Positions 22,091 through 34,356 of a stretch of 64,000 bases of DNA are shown here, one piece after another; the first letter of the stretch is position 1; each line of letters starts with the position of its first letter. Under the pieces are notes generated by a model. It did not search any database and was not told the origin of the DNA. It saw only the letters and a list, made by a program, of their open reading frames with translations. Source of the stretch: Orientallactaga sibirica (Eukaryota > Chordata > Mammalia > Rodentia > Dipodidae). Made by a program: the position numbers and the translations under genes. Location: positions 8,582,001-8,646,000 of the forward strand of contig JAEOAD010000982.1 in NCBI GenBank assembly GCA_036365145.1, written 5' to 3'.

Positions 22091-22429
22091 TATTTCTACA
22101 TAGCTAATAAAATGCTTTCCATTTAGGTTTGTCCCTAACCAACTCCTATTTCCAACGTAATGTATGACTAGGGCTTCTCAGGCTGTGTAAACAGGATAAC
22201 ATGACAATCTCGAGCCTGTACTTGTCTCTGTCAGGTCGCTGATGGTGCCTTACAATCTTAGCTGATGCCTCAGGGCTTGCCTTCCTGACCAACTGATTCC
22301 TATGGTCATCTAGGACCCATCAGAGTTGCAGAAACTGTGAATTGCTCAGCCCTTCTGGATCCTTCAAAGCAAATCTAATTAGTGGTGAATGCTCATAATA
22401 CTTTGCCCCGGGTTGTTTCACAACAACCT

Positions 22430-22500
22430 ATGGAAGGAAGTACTTTACCATCTCCACTTTGCAGATTGTGAAACTGAGATGTAAGAAGACCACTCAGGGT
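22430..22500 (+). mobile_element. MIR-like fragment
   Basis: ACCATCTCCACTTTGCAGAT followed by GTGAAACTGAGATGTAAGA resembles the MIR core. Confidence 0.5.
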
Positions 22501-22701
22501 CCCTCCATATGGGTGTATTCACACAGGTCTTTAGAAGATCTCTGCTCTTAACCTCTATGTGGCTGACTATTGCTCATTCTAGTTCATATTCCAGGATTGC
22601 CTATTCCCATCTAAGAGTCCCACTGCCAAGAAACCAGATCTTCTGGTAGAACAAAAATGTGTTATTCTTTTAAAACTGAATTTGTTTTGTTTTTATGCAC
22701 A

Positions 22702-23057
22702 TGTAGCAGACAGCTTCAGGATCGCAGAGATGAACTTCCAGACCAGGCACAGTTATGGAGGAAGGGATATTTATTGGAGCTTACAGGTTCAGGGGAAGTT
22801 CCATCATGGCAGAAGAAACTGGCCTGCTTTTCACAGGACCAAACACAGAGAGCAAAGCCACAGCCAAAAGCCATACAGCACACCTCAGGAACTCCAGCTA
22901 GGCACACTTTGCATATCTTTAGATTGAAATCCTAAACCTATCACCACACCTTAAAATCCACCCAGTGACACTGCCTCCAGCCAGGTGGAAGCAGATGCAA
23001 ACTACAAACTAATAAAACACTGAACATATTGGGGGGGCCATCTATTCAGCTACCACA
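22702..23057 (-). mobile_element. MaLR-type LTR
   Basis: Inverted member of the same LTR family as 13763-14120: it starts TGTAGCAGACAGCTTCAGG and ends GCTACCACA on the plus strand. I could not find a matching 5-bp target repeat, so the ends may be altered. Confidence 0.7.
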
Positions 23058-23099
23058 ATGTGTGTGCATGTTTTTTGTGTTTGCATATGTTTGTGTGTA

Positions 23100-23347
23100 T
23101 GCATGTGGAGGCCAGAGGTGTCATCCTTAAGAAATACCATTACACCCTTTGAGATAGGGTGTCTCATTGGCCTATAGCTCACCGATTAGGCTAGACTGGC
23201 TGACTTGCAATCCCCAGGGGTCGTCTCAGTGCTGGGATTATAGGCAGATACTACCACACCCAACAGTTTATGTGGGTTCTAGGGACCAAACTCAGGTCCT
23301 AATGTTTACAAGGTAAGACTTCACCAACTGATCTATCTCCCCACCCC
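23100..23347 (-). mobile_element. B4 SINE
   Basis: Reverse B4: GTGGAGGCCAGAGGTGTCATC, GCTCACCGATTAGGCTAGAC, CAGTGCTGGGATTATAGG, ending ATCTATCTCCCCACCCC. Confidence 0.75.
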
Positions 23348-23361
23348 TAGACTGTCTGACT

Positions 23362-23560
23362 TTTTAAATATTTTATTTTTATTTATTTGACAGAGAAAGG
23401 GGGGAGAATGGGTGCACCAGGGTCTCCAGGTACTGCAAATGAACTCCAGATGCATGCACCCCCTTGTGCATCTGGCTTGCGTGGGTCCTGGAGAGTTGAA
23501 CTGGGATCCTTTGGCTTTGCAGGCAAACGCCTTAACTGCTACGCCATCTCTCTCCAGCCC
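23362..23560 (-). mobile_element. tRNA-derived SINE (short type)
   Basis: Reverse copy; ends CCATCTCTCTCCAGCCCC. Confidence 0.9.
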
Positions 23561-24169
23561 CATTACTTTTTAAAGCAACCAGTAATAGTTATCTCTTTGA
23601 ATGCTTCAAATGGGCATTAATAGTCTTGTTCACTTTTCTGCAAATTTAATTATTTATTTGTCTGATTCAAGACACCTTAATTGGCATGCAAGTTGTAGAA
23701 ATGTGCTTTTGTAGCAAAGTGCTATGGAAGAAGCCTCTGGAGGAAGTTGCCTATAAATGTCATAGCATCAATAGTCCCTGTCTTAAGGCAAGTGCAGTGG
23801 TGGACAGCTTTCTTCCCTGTATAGGCTGGCCAATTTCATTGAGATCTCTGTGGGGTCCTAAACCCTAATCTATCCCAAAGCTCTTGTCAGCCTAGTGCAA
23901 GATGGGGGTGCCCACATTTCCAACTCTACTATATTAATTGCATGAAAAAATGGCAAGGAAAATGAGGTTATTTTGCCTGACCCTGTCAGAGATTTAACAT
24001 TCTTGTTTGTGTGGCCAATCTGTGCTGAACTAATAATGCATGGGATCGTTCTGTACTGGTTCCCAGTTTTTGACACATTTCCTATGGAAATTGAAGGATT
24101 TGGTTGCTAACAAAGTACACTATGTATTGTTTAAGGAAAGGAAGTATGTGACCTTTTGTTCTTACAAAA
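23561..24169. other. Unique DNA, no gene seen
   Basis: No recognisable repeat, short chance ORFs only. Confidence 0.4.
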
Positions 24170-24181
24170 TGTATAAAGTCA

Positions 24182-24310
24182 GCCAGGCGTGGTGGGGCAC
24201 ACCTTTAATCCCAGCACTCGGGAGGCAGAGGTAGGAGGATCGCCATGTGTTTGAGGCCACCCTGAGACTAGAGTGAAACCTTACCTCAAAAAGCCAAAAA
24301 AAAAAAAAAA
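24182..24310 (+). mobile_element. B1 SINE, internally deleted, with TSD
   Basis: The B1 head and tail are present but about 25 bp of the 3' half (the ACATAGTGAATTCCAGGTCAG region) is missing. The 12-bp duplication GTATAAAGTCAG flanks it at about 24171-24182 and 24311-24322. Confidence 0.9.
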
Positions 24311-24322
24311 GTATAAAGTCAG

Positions 24323-25714
24323 AATTAAAGTGGCTTTTAGTTGAACCTCTGAAATTTCAAAAGGTTCAAATGTCTCTGAAATTTGGATAAAATGAATGCG
24401 ATCTTGATAACTTTATCATTGAATCCTTCAACTCATGAGTGAGAGACCCTTCTCCTGGGATGATATCACTAAATTCGTCATTAATGCTAAAAGGAAAGCA
24501 GTATTCATTTACTTCACCTCTGACTTTCCAACTGCTTTGCAGTCTACGCCTTCTTAGCACTACATTGATCAAGAGGCCATGGTGAGCAGATCTAATTAGC
24601 CTGCCAAGATCCACAGCTAGCAAGTGGCAGTTTCAGGGGTTGAAACCAGACAATCTTGGCCTTGGAGCCCAGATCCAAAATTCAGTGGCCTTGGAACACA
24701 TCTGTTTCCTAAATAAACAATTTCTCTAATCTAAGCACCCATAGGCAGTCGTTGTGAAGGACTGTGAAGTAAGAAACAAGGCTAGCTTTGTCAGAGCTCT
24801 CTGGTCAGCTGTGGTAAGCATGCTTTCTTCATTGTGCATTCTCCACAAAAGAACTTCTGCTGGTGCCAGAAGCCTCTCCCCAGGGAACCACGCAGGACCA
24901 AGCAGGGGAGAGATCGTGAATATCCGAAAGATGGAGCCAAAGAGATCCATGCACTTCCAATTAGACAGCATGCCTTCCATGGCCCGTTCAACCTCCTGCG
25001 CCTTCTCCAGAAAGTTTCAGCTTTGGCAAAGCCTGTGAGATTTCATGCTCCTTTCCCCCATGTAATAAAAAAGTCGTTTTTGCCTCAAGCTAGGGAAAAC
25101 CCTGGCATATTTAAACTTGAAAATGTTTGGGTGAGTTTTTTTTTTTTTTAAATATTAGATTTATTATTGTTGTTTGGAAAACCTTGTTGATAGTCAGTTT
25201 TTTTTTTTAACTTTTTCTGCTGATTTTTTTTTTTCTGGAAACATCCATGGAGAGGAAGGTTAAAAGAAGAGGAATGAGGTTATTTTTTAATATCCAGATC
25301 TGATGGGCAGATCTTTAAAGAGTCTGCCTGCTGGATTTGACATGGCACACAACTTTGTCATAGCATAGGCCTGGTAAGAATGCCACCCCCCATGGTGCAT
25401 GGCTTCCTATTTGCTTTTTCCCACTTTCTAGAAAGCAATGGATAAGGCAAGGGAAAGGCTTGATTTTGATTCTTTGGGGGAAAAACCCTCCTAGATGTAC
25501 ATACTTAAGATGTACAAGTAGGTTATTTGATATATGTATGGACTGTGAGATAATGGCCACAATCAAGTTAATTAACATATATCCAATAAAAATAAGCAGC
25601 CTTGGGAGGTCTGCCCAATATGTATGTCTTACTTTGTTTGTTAATTTTCCTGGAAAGGGAAACAGGAAATGAAGATCCAACCTTCCATAATCTGAACCAC
25701 AGGGGGAGGAAGCA
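24323..25714. other. Unique DNA, no gene seen
   Basis: About 1.4 kb. The highest ORF density is at 24726-25151 (84-105 codons on both strands), but the frames overlap antiparallel and carry no known motif. T-rich runs occur at 25135-25150 and 25198-25240. Confidence 0.4.
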
Positions 25715-25721
25715 AAGTAGG

Positions 25722-25870
25722 TGTTGCAGTTCCCTTTGCATTGCTGGACAAACGCCCAACCAGAAGCAGCTTATGGGAGGAAAGGGTTTATTTCAGGCTT
25801 ACAGATTCCAGGGGAAGCACCATCAATGGCAGAAGAAGCTGGCTCACTTCCATAGCACCGAACCATGCTT
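25722..25870 (-). mobile_element. MaLR-type LTR fragment
   Basis: Shares TGTTGCAGT..., GAGGAAAGGGTTTATTTCAGGCTTACAGA and GGGGAAGCACCATCAATGGCAG-type blocks with the LTRs at 31.6 and 35.4 kb. Truncated. Confidence 0.65.
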
Positions 25871-28239
25871 CTATAGATCAACTAATTGCAATGCATAGCT
25901 ACACAGCCTCACCCTCTAACATTGTCTCCTTTCTGCTATAAGGATCAGAGAACTGACCTGATACAATATGCTCACTCCTAAAGCCACTTCTCTCTCATAG
26001 TTTAATTGGACTCCTAAGATTTTTCTCCTCTTCCTCTGAATTTCTGAGTGGAGAAACATTCCATTGTCCTGTATGTGTTTGGGTGTGTGTGTGCATGTTG
26101 AATATGTCAGATCATATTTATGAGGGGGTCACTCACATTCTCTCTGCATGTCCTATTCATATTTCCAGGTCTTATAAGTTTCTTTATTGAAAAGCATCTG
26201 CCTCCTCATCTCCCGAATCTTCTAGCTTTGGGATTCAAGTGAAGCAAGTGAGTCATTCAGATGGACAGCAAAAACTTCTGGCATTGTCCATCATGTACTA
26301 GACCCTGGAGCTACAGCAAGTTTCCTAATACCCAGTTAAGGGGCAAGCATTGGATCTTCTAGGTTCCTTCTGTCAACCCACACCCTAACCCTAGCCTCAG
26401 GAGGAGCCAATATCAATGGTACCAGAACCTATCCTAACATTAACTCCTCACCCACTACCACCCACCATTCTACCACTTTGAAAACACTCCGAGGACTTCC
26501 CACCTAACTGCACACTCACATTTGGTGGTACTCATGGTCACCCCCAGTTCCTAGAGTCTTGTACCTGTGCATTTTGTCTACCTCGTTTCTCAAATAGGCA
26601 ACAGTGTTGTAGAATCCTTGGCAATTCTGGACAAGTTCACATTTCACATGAACCACATAAGTGACTTGTAGCTAAGGGCAGGTCCATATCCTTAGTTTCT
26701 CAAACGTAGAGGAGAAAGCAAATAATTACTTTAAATCTTATTTTATATGTCACAGTATGAAGATTTATTCCAGACACAAGCATGCATTCTTAATTATAAT
26801 CACAGCATCGATCTGAGCAAGTATAAGATATATGACTGTGAGTTGCTGGTGGTTTTGCATTACCATTTTAGTGCAATTAGTATCTACCACTAAAGTACCG
26901 TCTTATGCACAAGACAAAATTAAAAAGAAGCTTGAAATGTTATATCCTATCCAGGAGATATTGTTGCTATTGCATTTTAAAGATGAGGAGTTAAGGTTTT
27001 CATTTTTAATTACATTACTGAGTGATTCTTCTTAAGGGAACTTAATTGTGAAGAATGTAAATTACTTAGTGAGTTTATGGTGAGCGACTAGTAATCCTTT
27101 TGGGCGGCAGACCAACAAGGAAATTAGAATTCAGCAACATCAGTGCTATGGTTTAAAAGCTGTGTCTGTAACTCTTCAGAACAACCTTCTAGAGGAACTA
27201 TTTACCTTAGTGCTCAGCCAGCAGTTTTGCTATGATTTGCAGGGTGTACGAAGGAAGAAGCTTGAGGGGTGTCAAGGCAGCTGGTGACCCTTTCTAGGCC
27301 TACTTTCTTCCCAGAGTGTCTCCCTCCTCTTCGCAGGTACTTGATGTTCCTACGGCCCTCCCCAGAAGTCCCCAGAAGTCCCTGTTCTCTCTAGGCCGTG
27401 CCCTGGGTTTGCAAATTCATCCTTACTGCGCTACCATTAGAATCAAAATGTTTTTCCCTCCAAGCTGCTCAGCTAGCTGCTAGGAGAAAGCAGCTGATTA
27501 AACAAAGTCACACGCTAGCGAGATGACTAAAAGCACTTAATGGTCCCTGGGGTGTCTGCATCCAAGACCCTGAGCCTGGAATGATGGAATTTCAAACAGT
27601 GCAATGAGTTGGCGGGGATATATTTTTTGGAGGGAGCGGGGGGTGTATTTTGATGCTATTCAAACCATACCACTTGGAGATGTAAAAGGAGTATGTAGAA
27701 AAGGGTTTTCTTAAAATGACATTTTGCCCAAGTTCTCTCTGCCAGGACTTGGCATGATTGGGGAATTGGTCTTAGAGCTCTCCTAGTTCCAAGCAAGTTT
27801 GGTTTAGGAGCATTACCCATCTTCCCCTTCTTTGAACTGCCACTGTGATTCTCAAGCACAGGTGCTCCTCGTAGTACAGCTACGTAAATGTGCTTCAGGC
27901 TGACTCATCCTCAATGAATGGAATTCAGATTTGAGACAGAACCTTAACATCTGCCAAGGAGACAGTGCAGGACCTTTCATTATTCCTCACGGAAGTGGCT
28001 ATATTATCAGTGTCAGGGGACTATTTGGAAGGATGAAAACAGACTTTTATTATGTTTCCAGTTTTCCATGTGCTTTCCATATACCTCAAAAGAGCTCACA
28101 AAATTAAGAAGCACAAAACAAATTTAAATAATAACTTCTGAATGGTGGTTTCTATAAGTTTTTGCCATCCATACTTCTGGTTATTAAAACTTCAAGCAGC
28201 ATTGGCACTTTTGGGTCACCATGTGTTTACTCATTCAAT
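25871..28239. other. Unique DNA, no gene seen
   Basis: About 2.4 kb, the longest stretch nearly free of young repeats. 26935-27030 has weak MIR character. 27470-27620 is non-repetitive and would be a candidate for a conservation check. Confidence 0.4.
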
Positions 28240-28402
28240 ATTTGTCACAACTAACATGTAGGCACTGTTACTTACTCCATTTCACAACTGGGCAAGCAAA
28301 GGCACTGTCCAATGTTATATAACTAATGAGGAGAAAATCTTGGGTTAGAAACAAGGTGGTATCATCTTGGTTCACATTCTAGTGTCTATACCACACCACC
28401 TC
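28240..28402 (+). mobile_element. MIR fragment
   Basis: MIR order: CTAACATGTAGGCACTGTTAC, CCATTTCACAACTGGGCAAGC, then TCTATACCACACCACCTCCTGG. Confidence 0.6.
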
Positions 28403-28765
28403 CTGGAAGTCAATGGAAGCAACGCTGCTATGCCTGAAGGATAGCTATGCTCAGTTACTAGGCAAAGGCTTCACCCTCAACACAAACAAATTCAGTTTCA
28501 GCTCTCAGCAGGGTGGCACCTTTCCATATGCCATGGAATGCTAGGAACATCATTAGGTTCATTATCACAAGGCATATCAAAGACTGCTCAGGGTCCCTGG
28601 CACTTCACGCTCTATTCTTTTACATAGCATGATCCCATCTTAGATATTGAATCAAATTAAATAGAATTTCCAAGAACCCTTAGCAGATACTCCTGTCTTG
28701 CCCTTCACATAATTTCCAACATGTTGGATGGCCTTGGCATGCTATTATTTCTCTACTACATTTTC
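28403..28765. other. Unique DNA, no gene seen
   Basis: Nothing recognised. Confidence 0.4.
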
Positions 28766-28987
28766 TTTTCTTTTTTGAAAATTTATTTTAGAGAGAGAGA
28801 GAATTGGCACGCCAAGGCCTCAGCCACTGCAATCGAATGCCAGACACTTGTGCCACCTAGTGGGCACGTGTGACCTTGCGCTTGCCTCACCTTTGTGCGT
28901 CTGGCTAATGTGGGATCTGGACAGTAGAACATGGATCCTTAGGCTCCACAGGCAAGCGCCTTAACTGCTAAGCCATCTCTCCAGCCC
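28766..28987 (-). mobile_element. tRNA-derived SINE (long-type features)
   Basis: Reverse copy with GGGCACGTGTGACCTTGCGC insert; ends CCATCTCTCCAGCCC. Confidence 0.9.
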
Positions 28988-30335
28988 TCTGTCCTACATT
29001 TTCTTAACCATCTCATAGAAACTTCCTCTGTTAATTCACTTTTCCTCAGCCTAAGAGCCATAGTGAAGGCCTGTGATTGTCAATATAATAACCATGTCCA
29101 GTGGCATGGAAGGCACTGTTGTATTCACTTTTCCTGGGGAGATGTGAATAAATGCCACCCAAGTCTACCTTGATAAGCTAATGAGTTCACTGGGGTTACT
29201 TATAGATGTGGGGTTAACTACAGGAGCGTGGGCAACTTCTGGGCAACTATATCACTGAAAAATCTCTCCCCTACCAGCAACCATGAACCACTTATATAGT
29301 CTCAGGGAGGAGAAGGACCTTGAGAAGCCCTTGCGTACTACCCCATGAGTCTGTCATATACTACTTTGTGAGTGCTACTCTTCCCAAGGGAATATTAATG
29401 GGCCCAATATAATGAGGGTCATATATAGATAATCAAAATGCACATGGCTATGTATACTTGGAGTATAGAGTTCAACAACATGTTGCATTTTGGGAAGCTC
29501 TGACTAGATAGTCAGTCAGCACTCATTTGAGGGCCTCCATTTCTCCTTCCCATACCATCCATACCTCTTTTCTCACACTCACTGGCCTCCAACTACCCTT
29601 GCCTCTGGTCTTCCTACTCTGTTTTCTTGGCAGTCTCAGCCCTTGTGACCTTGGCAAGTAGCAGACATTAACACTTAAGGTCTAGGAGTGTCTGTCTTTC
29701 ATGCCTACAAACAGAAGATCTACTTGTGGACCAAATTTTATGATACTGCTCCTGGCACCTGGAGCCCCCTGAGACAGCCCTGGTCCTATTATCCGATGCT
29801 TGATAAACAGTGCTTTATTTATTTCTTGCTGGCATTTCTGAAAACTGAGAGGTTTCTTAGGGATTTCTGAGCCTTGAGTTGATTAGCAGTTAATTATGTG
29901 TGTATTGATGAGAATATAAAACATTTTGTTTATCTACTTGAGAGGAGGAAAATTAGGAGTAAAAAGGAGAGAAGGAAAAGACACAAATTCTTAAATTTTC
30001 ACTGGGGTTTTAAATGGTTTGGGTCTGCTAAGTTCCTTGGCATTGCTAGAAAATTCTCTGGGTGTTGATTTTTCTTATCAGCTCTGAGAAAAATTCATGG
30101 AATGCTCTGCTTCACCATCTTCATTCAGCCATCAACAGGCCACAGAAAGTTCAGAAGGGTTGCTGAACAAGTCACTTTATTCACCAGAGAACATATGAAT
30201 ATAACCAGGAGATGCAGTGATCCTTCTGCCTGGGACAGAGGAAGAGATAGAGGAGCACAGAGTCCTCCCACCAGAGATCAGAAGGAGCCCCTTCCGAGTC
30301 AGGCAAAATTTGGTAATTTAAGAAGGAATAGTCTT
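28988..30335. other. Unique DNA, possible old repeat pieces
   Basis: No gene seen. 29130-29400 has the look of a decayed rodent repeat that I could not name. Confidence 0.35.
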
Positions 30336-30768
30336 TGGGGCTGGAGAGATGGCTCAGGGGTTAAGTGTGCTTCCTGCACAAGCCTGTGGGCATGAGGGGT
30401 CAGGGACCACCTCTGGATCTCCAGAACTCACGTTAAACAGTGGGGGTGTGGCCACACATGCCTGAAACTCCAGTCCCTTGGGAAGCAGACACAGGGAATC
30501 AGGATCCAGGATCGCATGAGCTCAGGATCTTGAGGAAACACAGAAAACTCCAGAGTCAGCAAGAGACTCTGGCTCAAATAAGAACTGGTGGAAAAGTGAT
30601 GGAGCTGGACATCTAACATTCTGCTGAGGCCATTGCAGGCCAGCACACTCACCAAGGCAAACATATGGGGTGCTGCAAGGGCACATACATGTACATATAC
30701 CACACACTACACCATAACATACACCCACTACAACACACACACGCACGCACACACAAGCAATAAAAAGA
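30336..30768 (+). mobile_element. B4-type composite SINE, near full length
   Basis: A tRNA-like head (GGGGCTGGAGAGATGGCTCAG) is followed by a B4-like body and a (CA)-rich tail (30730-30754). At about 430 bp it is long for this class. Confidence 0.65.
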
Positions 30769-30804
30769 AATTAGCCTTTGGATTCAAATCAACCAGTATT
30801 TGAT

Positions 30805-30905
30805 CCTTGTCTAACTATTCCACTCTCTGAGCCTTGCTTATCACTTATGAAATGGAGCCGTACTATTTAACTGCCAGAGTTGCCATGAGAACTACATAGT
30901 CCAGT
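30805..30905 (+). mobile_element. MIR fragment
   Basis: CTCTGAGCCTTGCTTATCAC and GAAATGGAGCCGTACTATTTA follow the MIR 3' core. Confidence 0.5.
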
Positions 30906-31148
30906 AAGTGAACTTAGTTAGGATAGATCAAGTACTCATGTACGTTATCAATGTCGCCACCACTCTTCTCTCTGTCTCTTCTATACTTTGCGTTTTCCAC
31001 AATGCACAGATACATATGAGCTTCAGTTATTTTATTTACATTGAAAACAATTATGCCAAGGCAGTTAACATTTATCTGGAGGCTTAATTCCCCCCCCCAA
31101 AAAAATAACTTACCAGGAAAATAGTCCTTTATAAAAGTGCTGATGTTG

Positions 31149-31311
31149 GGCTGGAGAGATGGCTTAGTGGTTAAGGCACTTATCTGTGAAGCCTAAGGAC
31201 CCTGGTTCTATTCCCCAGTATCCATGTAAACCAGATGCACAGGGTGCACAGGTGTCTGGAGTGAGTTTGTGGTGGCTGAAGGCCCTGGCGCATCCATTCT
31301 GTGTATGTGTG

Positions 31312-31358
<47 letters not shown>

Positions 31359-31400
31359 CCTCTTTCTCTCTCAAATAAATACATAAAAATATATAAAAAT
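31149..31400 (+). mobile_element. tRNA-derived SINE with (TA)n and 10-bp TSD
   Basis: Short-type SINE flanked by GCTGATGTTG at 31139-31148 and 31401-31410. The stretch after GTGTATGTGTGTATG has become (TA)n at 31316-31358. Confidence 0.93.
31316..31358 (+). repeat. (TA)n microsatellite
   Basis: About 21 TA units inside a SINE. Confidence 0.97.
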
Positions 31401-31587
31401 GCTGATGTTGAAGGTTGACAAATGGTTTAGGCCAATGCACTTGACTAGAGTTAGGCAGTCATTGAAGTGAGCTCACAAAAGCATTTTCTTTGATATTGCT
31501 TAGACCTACTCAAGCTAGGCTGCCAGTCCCAGCAAAAAGGTATGTTAATGGGTACAAGTGGGGAGAGGTGATAGGCTGATTGAGGAC

Positions 31588-31900
31588 AGTTGCAGTTAAT
31601 TTCATGTTGCTGGCAGAAAACACCTGACTAAGAGCAGCTTGTGAGAGGAAAGGGTTCACTTTTGTTTACAGACTCGAGGGGAAGCTCCGTGATGGCAGGG
31701 GAAAATGATGGCATGAGCAGAGGGTGAACATCACCTCCTGACCAACATCAGGTGGACAACAGCTTGCCAAGGGAAGCTGCCTATAACATCCATAAGCCCA
31801 CCCCCCAACAATGCACTCCAATTTCCAAACTGCCGTCATCTGGGGACCTAGAATTCAGAACACATAACTTTATGGGGAACACTTGAATCAAACCACTACA
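31588..31900 (-). mobile_element. MaLR LTR (3' LTR of provirus)
   Basis: 313 bp. It shares GTTGCAG...TTCATGTTGCTGG and ATGGCATGAGCAGAGGGTG...ATCACCTCCTG-type blocks with the right LTR, and lacks a few tens of bases present there. It is more diverged than the internal duplication. Confidence 0.75.
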
Positions 31901-31997
31901 TTCCACCCTTGGCACCCGTAAACTGATGACCATCCATGACGTAAAATGCAATACATTCAGTTCAACTTTAAAAGTCTATATTTTTTGAGGCAACAGA

Positions 31998-32184
31998 CTG
32001 CCCTTTTTATGTGAAGAAAGAAAGAGAGAGAGAGAATGGTTGTGCCAGGGCCTCCAGCCATTGCAATCAAACTCCAGACATGTGCCCCCGTGTGCATGTG
32101 TAACGTTGTGCACTTGCATCACTGTGTGTCTGGCTTACGTGGGACCTAGAAAGTGCCTTAACCACTAAGCCATCTCTCCAGCTC
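31998..32184 (-). mobile_element. tRNA-derived SINE inside the MaLR interior
   Basis: Reverse long-type SINE. The duplication breakpoint (about 32074) lies inside it. Confidence 0.85.
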
Positions 32185-32261
32185 ATCCCTATAGTTTTTA
32201 ATCAATCCCAATGTTGTTTAAACATCCCCATAATCCAAGGTGTTCTTTTCTTTTCCTCTTT

Positions 32262-32480
32262 CTTTTTATTTATTTGAGAGAGAGAAGGAGAGAGAGGGGG
32301 AGAGAGAGAGAGGAAGAGGCAGATAGAAAGAGAGAATGGGCATGCCAGGACCTCCAGCCACTGCAAATGAACTCCAGACGCATGTGCCACCTTGTGCTTA
32401 CGTGGGTCCTGGGGAATCGAACTGGGGTCCTTTGGCTTTTCAGGCAAGTGCCTTAACTGCTAAGCCATTTCCTCAGCCCC
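32262..32480 (-). mobile_element. tRNA-derived SINE
   Basis: Reverse copy, shared with the duplicate at 33906-34124, so it was inserted before the duplication. Confidence 0.88.
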
Positions 32481-32490
32481 CAAGGTCGTC

Positions 32491-32706
32491 TTTTTAAAAA
32501 TGTTTTATTCATTTATTTGAGAGAGAGAGAGAGGGAGGGAGTGAGGGGGGAGAGAATTGGCATGCCAGGGCCTCTAGTCACTGCAAACCATCTCCAGACA
32601 CATGCTCCCCCTTGTGCATCTGGCTTTCATGGGTCCTGGGGAATCGAACCAGGGTCCTTAGGCTTCACAGGCAAATGCCTTAACTGCTAAGCCATTTCTC
32701 CAGCCC
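32491..32706 (-). mobile_element. tRNA-derived SINE
   Basis: Reverse copy, shared with the duplicate at 34135-34356. The (GA)/(GGGA) stretch differs between copies. Confidence 0.88.
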
Positions 32707-33716
32707 TCCTAGGTCTTTTAACTGAGCAGTAATACCCCCCAAAGAAAAGGACCCATAATGGCTCAGAATAAACATTCATATTGCAAAAGATGGCATTGGG
32801 CATAGCAAACAAATATTCAACCAATACAAGATTTAAAACAAACCGGGCAAACATCAAACTTTGTAGCACCAAGTCTGACAACTCTAACCAGTGACAAATT
32901 TCCCAGTCTGATAATTCTAACCAGTGACGAGCCTCTGGAGTGCCAATTGCCTTGCCAGCTAAGCTGCTCATAGCCCCAGGTATAGTCCATCTGACCGGCA
33001 GCTCTCCTTGAAAGCCAGCCCATAGTCCTGGCATCTCCATTAGGTCTCCACTGAAATCCATGGTTCATGCTCATGGCTCCATCAGGTCTCCATTCAGGTA
33101 ATCCAACAAACATGCTTCAATCCCCATGGCCATTTCCAAAAAACAAAACTGTGCTGCAAATTCAATGACCTTCTCTTTCCCACATTTGTTATAGTCCATA
33201 GTACCAGGTGGGCTACCAACTTGTTAATCCGGGGGGGGGGTGGAATAAAGCAAACTTTGGAGAACAGGACACTCCTTCAGCATCCTGGTCCCTTAGAAAA
33301 ATGTTCATAGTCTTCCTGTTGACCCAATGCAGGTCAGATGACCCAATCTTAATGGTTGTAATCTGTCAAACAATTGCAGCTGAATGGGCACCATGTAGAC
33401 CCAAAGATTTCATTTCTTTCTGTGTCCATTTCTATGCAATGCAACCCTGCACGAGTTCTCAGGACACAGGTATAAAAGCAAGACTCTCACACAAACTGCT
33501 TCTAGCCCAATCCAGGCAAAGCTGTTTCTCACCCTCATAAGCCAAACCTCACAGTCCATAGTTCTTACTGCATTCAGGTCTTTCAGTTCTGACCAGAGTG
33601 GTCCATCAAGCTGTACTTACAGCACTGCAAAGCATCTCTTAGGCCAAGGTTTCAAATCTTTCTACATTCTTCTCTTAAATCAGTCCCAAAAGGCCAAAAG
33701 CCATACAGTCACTTTC

Positions 33717-33828
33717 CCAGACACATGCCCCCCGTGTGCATGTGTAACGTTATGCACTTGCATCACTGTGTGTCTGGCTTACGTGGGACCTAGAAAGTGC
33801 CTTAACCACTAAGCCATCTCTCCAGCTC
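33717..33828 (-). mobile_element. Truncated tRNA-derived SINE at duplication junction
   Basis: Only the promoter-proximal half of the SINE at 31998-32184 is present, joined directly to MaLR sequence. This marks the duplication junction. Confidence 0.85.
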
Positions 33829-33905
33829 ATCCCTATAGTTTTTAATCAATCCCAATGTTGTTCAAACATCCCCATAGTCCAAGGTGTTCTTTTCTTTTCC
33901 TCTTT

Positions 33906-34124
33906 CTTTTTATTTATTTGAGAGAGAGAAGGAGAGAGAGGGGGAGAGAGAGAGAGGAAGAGGCAGATAGAAAGAGAGAATGGGCATGCCAGGACCTCCA
34001 GCCACTGCAAATGAACTCCAGACGCATGTGCCACCTTGTGCTTACGTGGGTCCTGGGGAATCGAACTGGGGTCCTTTGGCTTTTCAGGCAAGTGCCTTAA
34101 CTGCCAAGCCATTTCCTCAGCCCC
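33906..34124 (-). mobile_element. tRNA-derived SINE (duplicate)
   Basis: Duplicate of 32262-32480. Confidence 0.88.
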
Positions 34125-34134
34125 CAAGGTCGTC

Positions 34135-34356
34135 TTTTTAAAAATGTTTTATTCATTTATTTGAGAGAGAGAGAGAGAGAGGGAGGGAGGGAGGGAGGGA
34201 GAGAATTGGCATGCCAGGGCCTCTAGTCACTGCAAACCATCTCCAGACACATGCTCCCCCTTGTGCATCTGGCTTTCATGGGTCCTGGGGAATCGAACCA
34301 GGGTCCTTAGGCTTCACAGGCAAATGCCTTAACTGCTAAGCCATTTCTCTAGCCCT
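34135..34356 (-). mobile_element. tRNA-derived SINE (duplicate)
   Basis: Duplicate of 32491-32706, with a longer (GA)n and (GGGA)n stretch. Confidence 0.88.

Larger units (their letters stand above)
32074..33716. repeat. 1.64-kb direct duplication, copy 1
   Basis: Starts CCAGACATGTGCCCCCG inside a SINE and ends ...CATACAGTCACTTTC. The same order of MaLR internal sequence and two SINEs recurs from 33717 with only about a dozen differences that I could count. Corresponding landmarks are offset by 1640-1644 bp. Confidence 0.9.

Noticed and set aside
24726..25151. Cluster of overlapping ORFs on both strands
   Set aside because: The frames are antiparallel and mutually exclusive and lack motifs. 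They probably reflect a stop-poor stretch by chance.
32687..33061. A 124-codon minus-strand ORF, repeated almost identically at 34336-34710
   Set aside because: The repetition comes from the tandem duplication of non-coding MaLR interior. It has no recognised domain and does not represent a gene family.
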